DNA of 64,000 bases from Nocardioides sp. CER19 (GTDB taxonomy: Bacteria; Actinomycetota; Actinomycetes; Propionibacteriales; Nocardioidaceae): assembly GCF_029846275.1 (NCBI RefSeq), contig NZ_JARVWS010000002.1, positions 682,001 to 746,000 on the forward strand, written 5' to 3'. Below, piece by piece: positions 17,911 through 26,322 of the stretch. The notes beneath the pieces are model-generated. The model made no database searches, was not told the origin of the DNA, and saw only the letters and a program-made list of their open reading frames with translations. Both the position numbers and the translations under genes were made by a program. Positions within the stretch are counted from its first letter, which is position 1. Every line of letters begins with the position of its first letter.

Positions 17911-18183
17911 ATGACCAGCGACACCGTCCCGACGACCACCACCGTCGACCGCCTGGCCGACGCCCTCACGCACGTGCTGGGGGAGGACCACAGTGCCGGG
18001 ACCTTCACCGCCGACACGCTCCTGTTCGGCAGCCTGCCCGAGCTGGACTCCCTGGCGCTCGTCGAGCTGATCACCGTCATCGAGGAGCGGTTCGACTTCG
18101 ACATGGACGAGGACGACATCACCGCAGAGGTGTTCGAGAGCGTCGGCTCGCTGTCGGCCTACATCGACCGTCAGAGCAGCTGA
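17911..18183 (+). CDS. Acyl carrier protein
   Basis: The 90-residue phosphopantetheine-binding carrier protein carries its attachment serine in LPELDSLALVELI (S47), with the acidic helix FDFDMDEDDITAEVFESVGSLS behind it, typical of ACP helix II-III. It is a stand-alone carrier, not part of a synthase. It lies 32 bp after the PLP decarboxylase and ends 6 bp from the facing AMP-forming ligase, so the ligase probably loads it. What is loaded (fatty acid, amino acid or other) is unknown. CGGAAGGC precedes the ATG. Confidence 0.88.
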   Translation: MTSDTVPTTTTVDRLADALTHVLGEDHSAGTFTADTLLFGSLPELDSLALVELITVIEERFDFDMDEDDITAEVFESVGSLSAYIDRQSS

Positions 18184-18189
18184 GCCCGT

Positions 18190-19602
18190 TCAGTCGCCCT
18201 CGGCTCGGCGGGCGTCGGCGTCCAGCGCCAGCCGCTGCGCCTCGCCGTGGTCGAGCTTGCCGTTGCCGAGCCGCGGCAGCTGCGCGACCGCGACCAGCGC
18301 CTGGGGCACGCTGTCGGGACGCAGGACGCCGCCGAGCCGGCGGCGCAGCTCCTCGAGCTGCGCCTCGGGTCCCTCGACGAGGCTGACCAGCTCACCGCTC
18401 GCGGTGGCGGTCGTGTACGTCGACACGCCGAGCCGCTCCCGGACCGACGCGTCCAGCTCGTCGAGGTCGACGAAGCTGGCGCTCCGCTTGACGCGCCGGC
18501 CGGCGCGTCCGAGGCAGAAGAGGTCATCGCCCACCCGTCCGCCGGTGTCGCCGGTGAGGACCTGCCCGGCGCCCTCCCAGCGCGGGTAGTCGCCGCTCGG
18601 GCTGCCGAACAGGTAGCCGCCGGGCAGGTGCGGCGACTCGATCGCGAGCATGTCCTGGTCGCCCCGCCGGTGCAGTCCGGTGTGCCACGGGCCGACCGTG
18701 CCGCGCCCGATCGTCACGGTCCCGTGCAGCGAGGGGAGCTCGTCGTCGGGTGTCATCCGCCCGGCGCTGGCGAACCCGATCGTCTCGCTGGTCCCGTAGG
18801 TGTTGACGAGCAGGGAGACCCCGAGCCCGAACACCTGACGTGCTCCCGCCTCGGAGAGCCGGTCCCCGCCCGAGCCCCACACGCGCAGGGACCGCGGACC
18901 CGGGCCGGGCCGCTCGTTGACCGCCAGCTCGATGAACCGCGGCGCGAGGCGCAGGTGGGTGGCGCCGGCCTTCTCGGTGAAGGCGAGCGGGCGCAGCCGG
19001 TCGCCCAGCGCCGACGACAGCCGCAGGCTGCTGCCGGCGGCGAGCGCGACCAGGAGGTTGGTCATCGCGAGGTCGTAGGAGAGGTGCGAGACCTCCGCCC
19101 ACACCGACCCCTCGTCGAGGTCGAGGGCCTCGGCGCCGTGCGGCACGAACTGCGCGATGTTGGACCAGGAGGACAGCACGCCCTTCGGGCCGCCCCCCGT
19201 CGAGCCCGACGACATGGCGACGTACCCGGACGGCAGGTCGTCACGGTCGACGCCGGTGCTGCGGCGCAGCCCCGAGCCGTCGACGACGACGTCCGGGCCG
19301 AGCGCGTCCAGGACGGCGGCCCGGCGCTCCTCCGGCGCGGCAGGATCGACGCAGCACAGGGTGAGGTCACCGAGGACGGCGGCGGTCAGCAGCACGAGCG
19401 CGTCGGTCGCGAGGGGGAGGACGGCGGCGACCACCGGCCGGGCCCGATCGGTCTCGGCCCGGATCGTGCGGACCAGGTCCTCGGCCGACCGGAGCAGCTC
19501 GGCGTCGGTCAACGTGGCCCGCCGGTCGACGACCGTCGCCTCCGACAGCGCCCGCGCGCGCACGGACCGGATGCGGTCCGCGAGAGCGTTCACGGCCGTC
19601 AT
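18190..19602 (-). CDS. AMP-forming acyl/aminoacyl ligase (exosortase-A-locus type)
   Basis: The 470-residue ANL-superfamily adenylating enzyme has the P-loop MSSGSTGGGPKGVLSSWSNI (family consensus SSGTTGxPKG), NTYGTSETIGFAS (motif A5-like), TGDTGGRVGDDLFCLGRAGRRVK (Asp of A7 and hinge region) and LPRLGNGKLDHGE at the C-terminus with the catalytic lysine in GNGKLD. It would activate a carboxylic acid as an adenylate and load the ACP encoded at 17911. ATG at 19602 was chosen; the frame runs on to 19683 without a better start. It faces the ACP gene across 6 bp, so the two do not share a transcript. Confidence 0.85.
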   Translation of the reverse strand: MTAVNALADRIRSVRARALSEATVVDRRATLTDAELLRSAEDLVRTIRAETDRARPVVAAVLPLATDALVLLTAAVLGDLTLCCVDPAAPEERRAAVLDALGPDVVVDGSGLRRSTGVDRDDLPSGYVAMSSGSTGGGPKGVLSSWSNIAQFVPHGAEALDLDEGSVWAEVSHLSYDLAMTNLLVALAAGSSLRLSSALGDRLRPLAFTEKAGATHLRLAPRFIELAVNERPGPGPRSLRVWGSGGDRLSEAGARQVFGLGVSLLVNTYGTSETIGFASAGRMTPDDELPSLHGTVTIGRGTVGPWHTGLHRRGDQDMLAIESPHLPGGYLFGSPSGDYPRWEGAGQVLTGDTGGRVGDDLFCLGRAGRRVKRSASFVDLDELDASVRERLGVSTYTTATASGELVSLVEGPEAQLEELRRRLGGVLRPDSVPQALVAVAQLPRLGNGKLDHGEAQRLALDADARRAEGD

Positions 19603-19757
19603 GCTAACGGCCACGGCCGCCCCCGCGAGGTGGTTTCGGGCGTCGTCGACGGCCCTCGACCAGCGATACCCAATCTGGGTCATCGAGGGGTGCAGCGGCC
19701 CACCCCGGCCTCCTACCGTTCGACCGTCGTGTCCAGCCCCACACGGATCGGTACTCC

Positions 19758-21308
19758 ATGCCAGTTCGCGAGCGCAGTCTCGCTGGCCACGCTCCTGGTC
19801 GGCGACTGCCGACCCTGACCCGGCGGCAGCGGGTCGTGATCGGCGTGGTGGCGCTCGCTCTCGTCGTGGGGGCAGGCGTCCTGGTCCTCACCGGTGGGGG
19901 CGACCGGTGGAGCGGCGCGGTCAGCCTGCTGCCCGACGACGAGGTGCCGAAGGTGCTGACCGAGCCCGACGGTCGGCCCGTCGAGCTGGGGCTGCGGTTC
20001 CGTGTCGACCGGTCGGCCGAGGCGATCGCCGCCCAGTACTACCGGGGGCCCGGCGACACCGGGCCCCACCCCGCGACGCTGTGGTCGGGCGACGGCCGCA
20101 AGCTGGCCGTGGCGACGTTCGCCGACGGTTCGGCGGCCGGCCTGCAGACCGCGCGGTTCGGTGACCCGCCGACGCTGCGGCCCGGGACCGACTACGTCAT
20201 CTCCTACACCGCGAACGACGGCCGCTACTCGGCCGACGAGCACTACTTCACCGACGCCGTCTCCCGCGGCCCGCTCTCCGCACGGCCGGACGCGGGCGTC
20301 TACGACTACGCGCCGGGCGGCTTCCCGTCGAAGACCCACGAGGCCGCCAGCTACACCGTCGACATCGTCGTGCGCCCGCCCGGCTCCTCGAGCCAGCCGC
20401 CGACGCCTCCGGCCGGGACCACGGCGCCGCCTGCCGCGGGCGCCACCCCGGTGCCGACGCCGAGCCCGACCGACACCCCGAGCCCGAGCGGGACGCCGCC
20501 GCCGACGGTGAAGGGCGGCCGCAGTCCGCGGTTCCCGACCGCCGACACGGCCGGCGTACCGGCGGGCTGGAAGCCGAGGAAGACGGTCGACGGCCGCTAC
20601 GTCGTCAGCAGGCCGGGCGCGGTGGTCGAGGATCTCCGCGTCAACGGCAGCATCGAGATCGCGGCCGACGACGTGACGCTGCGCCGCGTCGAGGTCGTCG
20701 GCGGGTCGATCGGCAACTGGCCCTCGGGTGCGTCCTGCACCACCGGCCTCCTCCTGCAGCAGGTGTCGGTCCTCGCGGGGCCCGGCGAGGACACCGCCGG
20801 CCTCGGCGCCGCGATCTCGACCGGCGGCTACACGGCCGACCGCGTGAAGATCGACGGGCTGCCGGAGGGCATGCGGGTCGGCGGGAAGCCCCAGGGGTGC
20901 GGACCCGTGGTGGTGCGCGACTCCTGGGTCCGCGTGACGGCGCCCGCCGACTGCGCCGGCCTCGACTGGCACGGCGACGCGATCCAGGGCTGGGAGGGCG
21001 CCCGGCTCACCGTGCGCGACAGCGTCTTCGTCCTCGCCGACCGCCGCGACTGCATGGGGACCGCACCCTTCTTCTACCCCGACCAGGGCAACACGTCGGT
21101 CGACATCGACGGCCTCCTCGTCCAGGGCGGCGGCTACTCGTTCCGTCTCGGGACGCCGGGGTCGGTGCGCAACCTCGACGTCGTCGCCGACGCCTCCTGG
21201 TTCGGCCCGCTTGACGTGAAGTGCGGGCTCCTCAGCGCCTGGGACGCCAGGCTCGTCCGCCTCGACCACGGACAGCCGGTGCCTGTCTCCGTCCTTCCGT
21301 GCGACTAG
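19758..21308 (+). CDS. Membrane-anchored DUF4082 / parallel beta-helix protein (copy 1)
   Basis: The 516-residue protein has a basic N-terminus and a single hydrophobic segment (about 25-45: VVIGVVALALVVGAGVLVLT) as signal anchor, then a DUF4082 domain (about 60-212, with YYRGPGDTGPHPATLW), a Pro/Thr/Ser-rich linker (213-260), and a C-terminal domain (270-516) of short regular strands (GAVVEDLRVNGSIEIAADDV, VTLRRVEVVGGS...) that reads as a right-handed parallel beta-helix of pectate-lyase-like type. Cysteine pairs and the WHGDAIQGW motif are conserved with the next gene. A polysaccharide-binding or lyase/hydrolase role outside the cell is inferred. No close function is recognised. Confidence 0.75.
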   Translation: MPVRERSLAGHAPGRRLPTLTRRQRVVIGVVALALVVGAGVLVLTGGGDRWSGAVSLLPDDEVPKVLTEPDGRPVELGLRFRVDRSAEAIAAQYYRGPGDTGPHPATLWSGDGRKLAVATFADGSAAGLQTARFGDPPTLRPGTDYVISYTANDGRYSADEHYFTDAVSRGPLSARPDAGVYDYAPGGFPSKTHEAASYTVDIVVRPPGSSSQPPTPPAGTTAPPAAGATPVPTPSPTDTPSPSGTPPPTVKGGRSPRFPTADTAGVPAGWKPRKTVDGRYVVSRPGAVVEDLRVNGSIEIAADDVTLRRVEVVGGSIGNWPSGASCTTGLLLQQVSVLAGPGEDTAGLGAAISTGGYTADRVKIDGLPEGMRVGGKPQGCGPVVVRDSWVRVTAPADCAGLDWHGDAIQGWEGARLTVRDSVFVLADRRDCMGTAPFFYPDQGNTSVDIDGLLVQGGGYSFRLGTPGSVRNLDVVADASWFGPLDVKCGLLSAWDARLVRLDHGQPVPVSVLPCD

Positions 21309-21358
21309 GCGTTCGTGTTGACTCCACCGAGACCCCGACGAAGCGGAGGTTGCCGCCC

Positions 21359-22798
21359 ATGACCCACGCCCTCACCGACCGCGCTCCCCGACGGCGCCGA
21401 CACGTCCTGACGGTGCTCCTCGCTGTCGCCGCGGTCGCCGTCGGCACGCAGCTGCTCCTCGGCGCCGACCCCGGCGGCGGAGGAGCTGCCGTGGCGGCGC
21501 GGGCACCGCTGGCGGCCGACACGCCCAGCTCGGCGGAACCGCAGGCGGCCAGGACCGCCCCGGCGGCGTACGGCATCTGGCGCAAGGCGAAGCCGCGTGC
21601 CTCGGACCGGCGCACGACGGCGACGACGGTCGGCACGCGGTTCCGACCGACGAGGTCGGGCCGCGTCACCGCGCTGCGCTTCTACAGCGTGCGCGCGCCC
21701 CAGGCGGCGGTCAGGATGCGGCTCTTCACCGCCGGCGGGAGGCGGTTGGGCCAGGTGCGCATCCCCAGGAGCGGGGCGGCCGGCTGGCAGGCCCGGGCCC
21801 TCGCGCGTCCCGTCGCGCTGCACACCGGACGGACCTACGTCGTGAGCTACACCGTTCCCGGCCGCCACGTGTCGCGCCGTGGCAACGTCTTCGCGAAGGG
21901 ACGCGTCGTCCGCAGCGGGGCACTCGTCGCGACCGGGGCGCGGGTGGCCACGCACGGTCAGTCGTTCCCGACCCGGTCGTCGACCTCGGCGTTCTTCGCC
22001 GACGTGGCGTTCGTGCCGGATGTCCTGCCGACCGAGTCGACGGCCGGCGTGCCGGCGGGCTGGCGGCCGAAGCGGACGGTCAACGGCACCTACACCGTTC
22101 GCACGCCGGGGGCGGTCGTCGAGGACCTGCGCGTCAACGGCGGCCTCGAGGTCGCCGCCGACAACGTGACGCTGCGGCGCGTCGAGGTCGTGGGCGGCTG
22201 GATCGGCAACTGGCCCGGTCGGACCTGCACCACGGGGCTCCTGATGCAGCAGGTGTCGGTCGTGCGGGCACCCGGCCAGAAGACGGCCGGCCTCGGTGCC
22301 GCCATCTCGACGGGCGGCTACACCGCCGACCGGGTCAAGATCGACGGCTTCCCGGAGGGCTTCCGCGTCGGAGGCAAGCCTCAGGGCTGTGGCCCGGTGG
22401 TCGTGCGCGACTCCTACGCCCGCATCACCCCGCCGAACAACTGCGAGAGCGTCGACTGGCACGGCGACAGCCTCCAGGGGTGGCAGGGCAACGCGCTCAC
22501 CGTGCGCAACAGCGTCCTCATCCTCGAGGGGACCCGGACCTGCACGGGCACGTCGCCGTTCTTCTACCCGGACCAGGGCAACACCTCGGTCGACATCGAC
22601 GGCCTGCTGGTGGAGGGCGGCGGCTATTCGTTCCGGCTCGGGACGCGGGGGTCGGTCCGCAACCTCGAGGTGGTCGCCGGCTCCTACTGGTTCGGTCCGT
22701 TCACCGCCGACTGCAGCCTCCTCAGCACCTGGGACGCCCGGCTCGTCCGCCTCGTCGACGGGCGGCGGGTGACGGTCAGGAAGCTCCCGTGCGGGTAG
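21359..22798 (+). CDS. Secreted/anchored DUF4082 / parallel beta-helix protein (copy 2)
   Basis: The 479-residue paralogue of the preceding protein has an N-terminal hydrophobic segment (about 17-36) after RRRRH, a DUF4082-like domain (about 85-220) that has lost much of the signature, and a C-terminal beta-helix (235-479) almost colinear with copy 1 (TAGVPAGW, ISTGGYTADRVKIDG, GGKPQGCGPVVVRDS, WHGDSLQGW, PFFYPDQGNTSVDIDGLLV). The long Pro/Thr linker of copy 1 is missing. GCGGAGG lies before ATG 21359. The beta-helix is far better conserved than the N-terminal part, so the shared function probably resides there. This is a tandem duplication, 50 bp apart. Confidence 0.75.
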   Translation: MTHALTDRAPRRRRHVLTVLLAVAAVAVGTQLLLGADPGGGGAAVAARAPLAADTPSSAEPQAARTAPAAYGIWRKAKPRASDRRTTATTVGTRFRPTRSGRVTALRFYSVRAPQAAVRMRLFTAGGRRLGQVRIPRSGAAGWQARALARPVALHTGRTYVVSYTVPGRHVSRRGNVFAKGRVVRSGALVATGARVATHGQSFPTRSSTSAFFADVAFVPDVLPTESTAGVPAGWRPKRTVNGTYTVRTPGAVVEDLRVNGGLEVAADNVTLRRVEVVGGWIGNWPGRTCTTGLLMQQVSVVRAPGQKTAGLGAAISTGGYTADRVKIDGFPEGFRVGGKPQGCGPVVVRDSYARITPPNNCESVDWHGDSLQGWQGNALTVRNSVLILEGTRTCTGTSPFFYPDQGNTSVDIDGLLVEGGGYSFRLGTRGSVRNLEVVAGSYWFGPFTADCSLLSTWDARLVRLVDGRRVTVRKLPCG

Positions 22799-22879
22799 GC
22801 CCGGACGGGGGCTCACCAAGATGAGGTAGCCGCGCCACCATCGCGGCCAGCGTTCGAGCGGGCGGCGGAACCTGCGGGC

Positions 22880-24661
22880 ATGGACCAGCCCGGCTTCGCC
22901 GCGCTCTCCCTCGCGGCCGGCGCCACCCCGCCGCGCGGGGTGGCGGGGCCGACGCGCCGCGCCTGGTGGCAGGAGGGCGGCCCGGGGACGGGCCCCGGCC
23001 TGCGGCTCGCCGTGTGGGGCGACGGGGCCGTCCGGCCCAGCACCTCGGCGGTGATGCTGCTCTGCGGCGACGCCCGCAGTCGCGATCGCCGGCTCGGGCC
23101 CGAGTCCGTACGACGGGTGCTGCTCGGGCCAGACCAGGACCTGCTCCCGACGCTGATGCCGCCGTTCGCCGCGGTGACGCTGCGCGACGCCGGGACCCTC
23201 GTCGCCGCGACCGACGGGCTCGGCTTCCGGCACCTCTACTCGACCGGCGGCCCTGGCTGGGGCGCCGTCTCGACCTCGGCCCGCGCGCTGGCGGCGCTCA
23301 CCGATGCGCCCCTGGACCGCGAGGCGCTCGCCGTGCAGACCATGCTCGGCTGGCAGCTGGGCACCCGCACGCTCTTCGACGGGGTCACGAAGGTCGGACC
23401 CGGGGGGCTGGTCACCCTCGGCGACGGCCGGCTCGTCGAGACGTCGTACGCGTCGCCGGAGCCGGAGCCGACGACCCTCGAGGCCGCCGTCGTCCGGATG
23501 CGCGAGATGCTGCGCGGCTATCTCGGGGCCTATCTCGACGACCATCCCGACGCCGTCCTGCAGCTGACCGGCGGGCAGGACTCGCGGCTGCTCCTCTCCG
23601 CCATCGCGCCGGCGCGGCGGCCGTCGGTCGCCGCGATGACGCTCGGTCCGCCGGACTGCGCCGACCAGGTGATCGCCGGAGCGCTGGCCCGCCGGTGCGG
23701 TCTGCAGCACGAGACGCTCACCCTCGACGGCCTCGACGAGCTCAGTCCGGCGGAGGCGCACGAGCTGTGCCTCGACGCGGCGGCGCGCCTGGAGCTGATG
23801 GCCGACCCGCTCGCGGCCGCCGCCCTCGACTACGCCGAGCTGCGGGCCCGGCCCGGTCGCCGCATCTCCGGCCTCGGCGGCGAGCTCGCGCGCGGCTTCT
23901 ACTACCTCGGGCCGGTGGCCCACGAGAAGCCGACGATGCGGCGCACCCTCCAGCTGACCCGGTGGCGGATGTTCGTCAACGACGCGGTGCCCCCGGACGC
24001 GCTCGAGCCCGAGTTCCATGACTGGGCTCGCGACTTCACGACGCAGGACGTCCACCGGATCCTCGCCGCTACGGGCCACGGCTGGTCGGCGGCGACCGAC
24101 GACCTCTACCTGGAGCACCGGATGCAGCGGTGGGCGGGCGGCACCGAGACGGCGGTGTGCACCGACCGGGTCTCGACGAACCCGATGCTCGACGACCGGT
24201 TCATCGCCACCGTGCGGGGCCTCGCGCCGGAGGACAAGCGGAACTCCCGGTTCCTCGCCCGGCTCCAGGTCGCCCTCGACGAGGACCTGGCCCGGATCCC
24301 GCTCGACGGTCGGCCCGCGCCCGCCACGATGGCCGAGCCCGGGCTGCACCGGGCGGTCGGCAACGCCCGCGGCGTGATCCGCCGCGGCGGGCGCAAGGTC
24401 ACGCAGCGCCTGGCCGGCAGGCGGCGCCCGCCGGTCGGCGGTGCGGTGCTCGCCGCGGCCGTCGTACGCCACTGGCGGGAGCGGCCCCAGCTGCTCGAGT
24501 CGGTGGCCACCGCCGGGTTCTTCCGGTCCGACTGGCTGGCCGGCGTCGTCGACGGCACCTGCACCCCCGAGCCGAGCGCCGTCGCGTTGCTCATCAACCT
24601 CGGCGCCGCGCTGGCCGGGCGGACGGCGGCCGCCGCCGAGAGCACTCCCTCATATGAGTGA
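22880..24661 (+). CDS. Asparagine-synthetase-like ATP-pyrophosphatase protein
   Basis: The 593-residue protein aligns in layout with asparagine synthetase B / beta-lactam synthetase: a divergent N-terminal Ntn-like half (about 1-200, with TDGLGFRHLYS and STSARALAAL) and a C-terminal synthetase half with the PP-loop LQLTGGQDSRLLLSA (family SGGxDS), followed by SGLGGELARGFYY. The N-terminus starts MDQPGF, so the nucleophile Cys that would follow Met in glutamine-dependent enzymes is absent. It may therefore use ammonia or another amine to form an amide, for example on a uronic acid, but this is inference from the locus. Such proteins are common in actinobacterial exopolysaccharide clusters. Confidence 0.75.
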   Translation: MDQPGFAALSLAAGATPPRGVAGPTRRAWWQEGGPGTGPGLRLAVWGDGAVRPSTSAVMLLCGDARSRDRRLGPESVRRVLLGPDQDLLPTLMPPFAAVTLRDAGTLVAATDGLGFRHLYSTGGPGWGAVSTSARALAALTDAPLDREALAVQTMLGWQLGTRTLFDGVTKVGPGGLVTLGDGRLVETSYASPEPEPTTLEAAVVRMREMLRGYLGAYLDDHPDAVLQLTGGQDSRLLLSAIAPARRPSVAAMTLGPPDCADQVIAGALARRCGLQHETLTLDGLDELSPAEAHELCLDAAARLELMADPLAAAALDYAELRARPGRRISGLGGELARGFYYLGPVAHEKPTMRRTLQLTRWRMFVNDAVPPDALEPEFHDWARDFTTQDVHRILAATGHGWSAATDDLYLEHRMQRWAGGTETAVCTDRVSTNPMLDDRFIATVRGLAPEDKRNSRFLARLQVALDEDLARIPLDGRPAPATMAEPGLHRAVGNARGVIRRGGRKVTQRLAGRRRPPVGGAVLAAAVVRHWRERPQLLESVATAGFFRSDWLAGVVDGTCTPEPSAVALLINLGAALAGRTAAAAESTPSYE

Positions 24662-24712
24662 TATCCCAGGCGTGGCCCGACCCGCCCGCTGACCTGCTCA
24701 GAAGGTGGGCCC

Positions 24713-26095
24713 ATGGTTGCCAGGATCCATGCCCTCGTCATCGTGCAGAACCTGCCCGTGCCGCTGGACCGCCGGGTCTGGCTGGAGTGCCAGGCGCTCC
24801 GCGCGGCCGGGTACGACGTGAGCGTGATCTGTCCCAAGGGTCCCGGCGACCCGGGTCGTGAGGTCATCGACGGCGTGCGGATCTACAAGTACCAGCCGCC
24901 GCCCCAGGCCTCGGGGGTGCTCGGCTACCTGCTCGAGTTCGTGTACTGCTGGCTGCGGACGGCGCTGCTCAGCAGGAAGGTCTGGAAGCGGCAGCACTTC
25001 GACGTCATCCAGGCGTGCAACCCGCCGGACACCTACTGGGCGCTGGCCCGGCTGTGGCGCCGCAAGGGCGTGCGGTTCGTGTTCGACCAGCACGACCTCA
25101 ACCCCGAGCTGTTCCTCTCCCGGTTCGGCGAGCCGCGCGGCCGGATGGCGCGCGCCCAGTACAACTGTCTGGTCTGGCTCGAGGCGATGACCTACCGCAC
25201 CGCCGACCACGTCATCTCCACCAACGAGTCCTACCGGCGCATCGCGCTGACCCGCGGTGGCATGGCGGGCGACCAGGTCACCGTGGTGCGCAGCGGGCCG
25301 GACACCCGCGTGATGCGACCGGTGCAGCCCTCGGCCGAGGTGCCGCGGCGGCACTCGCTCGTCTACCTCGGCATCATGAACCCGCAGGACGGGGTCGACC
25401 TGGTCCTCGAGGTGATGGACGAGCTCGTCCACCGCCGGGGCCGGACCGACGTCGAGGCGACCCTGCTCGGCTTCGGCGACTGCTACGACGACCTGCGCGA
25501 GCAGTGCACCCGACTCGGCCTCGACGAGGTGGTGACGTTCACCGGCCGCGCCGACGCGGGCATGATCGCCGAGCACCTCAGCCGGGCGACCATCGGCGTC
25601 TGCCCGGACCTCAAGACGCCGCTCAACGACGTGTCGACGATGAACAAGACGATGGAGTACATGGCCTACGCCCTGCCGTCGGTCTCCTTCGACCTGGTCG
25701 AGACCCGCGTCTCCGGCGCCGACTCGTGCCTCTACGTCGCGTCCGGCGACGTGTCGGCGTTCGCGGACGCGGTCGAGCGGCTGCTCGACGACCCGGAGCA
25801 GCGGCTCGACATGGCACGCAAGGCCCGCGCGCGGGTCTGCCGGCACCTCGACTGGCGGGCGCAGTCGGAGGCCTACGTGGGCGTCTACGACGGGCTGTTC
25901 GGCATCCCGGCGCGGATCACGGTCGCCGGCCCCGTCGCCGGGGACGGCTTCGGTCACACGTTCGTCGACGTGGACTCCGAGGCCGAGTTCGACCGTTTCC
26001 TGCGCAGCCGCGAGCCCGCCGGCGCCGTCCCCGCGCCCCGCACGTCGGGCTCGGAGCTCGACCCGGCGATCGATGTGGAGACCGTCGGCGCCTGA
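24713..26095 (+). CDS. Glycosyltransferase family 4
   Basis: The 460-residue GT-B glycosyltransferase shows the N-terminal donor-independent half (VQNLPVPLDRRVWLECQALRAAGYDVSVICP, typical of GT4 enzymes acting on lipid-linked substrates), FDVIQACNPPDTYW, FDQHDLNPELF, and the nucleotide-binding half with VVRSGPDTRVM, YLGIMNPQDGVDLVLEVM and TMNKTMEYMAYALPSVSFDLVETR (EX7E-like region). The last 60 residues (about 400-460) are an acidic low-complexity tail not needed for the fold. AGAAGGTGG precedes the ATG. It closes the polysaccharide locus and is followed by a hairpin and the pst promoter region. Confidence 0.88.
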   Translation: MVARIHALVIVQNLPVPLDRRVWLECQALRAAGYDVSVICPKGPGDPGREVIDGVRIYKYQPPPQASGVLGYLLEFVYCWLRTALLSRKVWKRQHFDVIQACNPPDTYWALARLWRRKGVRFVFDQHDLNPELFLSRFGEPRGRMARAQYNCLVWLEAMTYRTADHVISTNESYRRIALTRGGMAGDQVTVVRSGPDTRVMRPVQPSAEVPRRHSLVYLGIMNPQDGVDLVLEVMDELVHRRGRTDVEATLLGFGDCYDDLREQCTRLGLDEVVTFTGRADAGMIAEHLSRATIGVCPDLKTPLNDVSTMNKTMEYMAYALPSVSFDLVETRVSGADSCLYVASGDVSAFADAVERLLDDPEQRLDMARKARARVCRHLDWRAQSEAYVGVYDGLFGIPARITVAGPVAGDGFGHTFVDVDSEAEFDRFLRSREPAGAVPAPRTSGSELDPAIDVETVGA

Positions 26096-26113
26096 CCCGC
26101 TCCGTCGCCCGCC

Positions 26114-26242
26114 GTTCACCTGCCGTTGCGGGACCCTGAGCCCGCGATCCCCGGCCGTCTAGCCCCTCTGGGCTAGGCAGCCGGCCTCACGTCATCTTGT
26201 TGGCCAAAAGCCGCCACGTTGTTCGGTCGCCATTCACCGTCC
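26114..26242 (+). promoter_or_regulatory. Candidate PhoP (PHO-box) sites upstream of pstC
   Basis: Two places show pairs of adjacent 11-nt units resembling Streptomyces PHO-box direct repeats (GTTCACC-type): GTTCACCTGCC followed by GTTGCGGGACC (26114-26135), and GTTCGGTCGCC followed by ATTCACCGTCC (26221-26242). Only one unit in each pair is close to consensus. The position before a phosphate uptake operon makes PhoP control likely on general grounds; the exact sites are uncertain. Confidence 0.4.
26159..26176. terminator. Short hairpin after the glycosyltransferase gene
   Basis: CTAGCCC and GGGCTAG form a perfect 7-bp stem around a CTCT loop, 64 bp after the glycosyltransferase stop. There is no T-run, as is usual in high-GC actinobacteria. 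It would separate the polysaccharide locus from the pst operon. It could equally be a regulatory stem in the pst leader. Confidence 0.45.
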
Positions 26243-26322
26243 GCGGCCCCCCGGTTCGCCTCGCTTCTCGACACTCACGACGTTCGACCGCCGTCTCGGG
26301 CGTGAGTGAAGAAAGCCACCAG

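Noticed and set aside
21305..24472. 1055-codon minus-strand frame
   Set aside because: Antisense to the beta-helix and asparagine-synthetase-like genes; low-complexity Arg/Gly/Asp composition.
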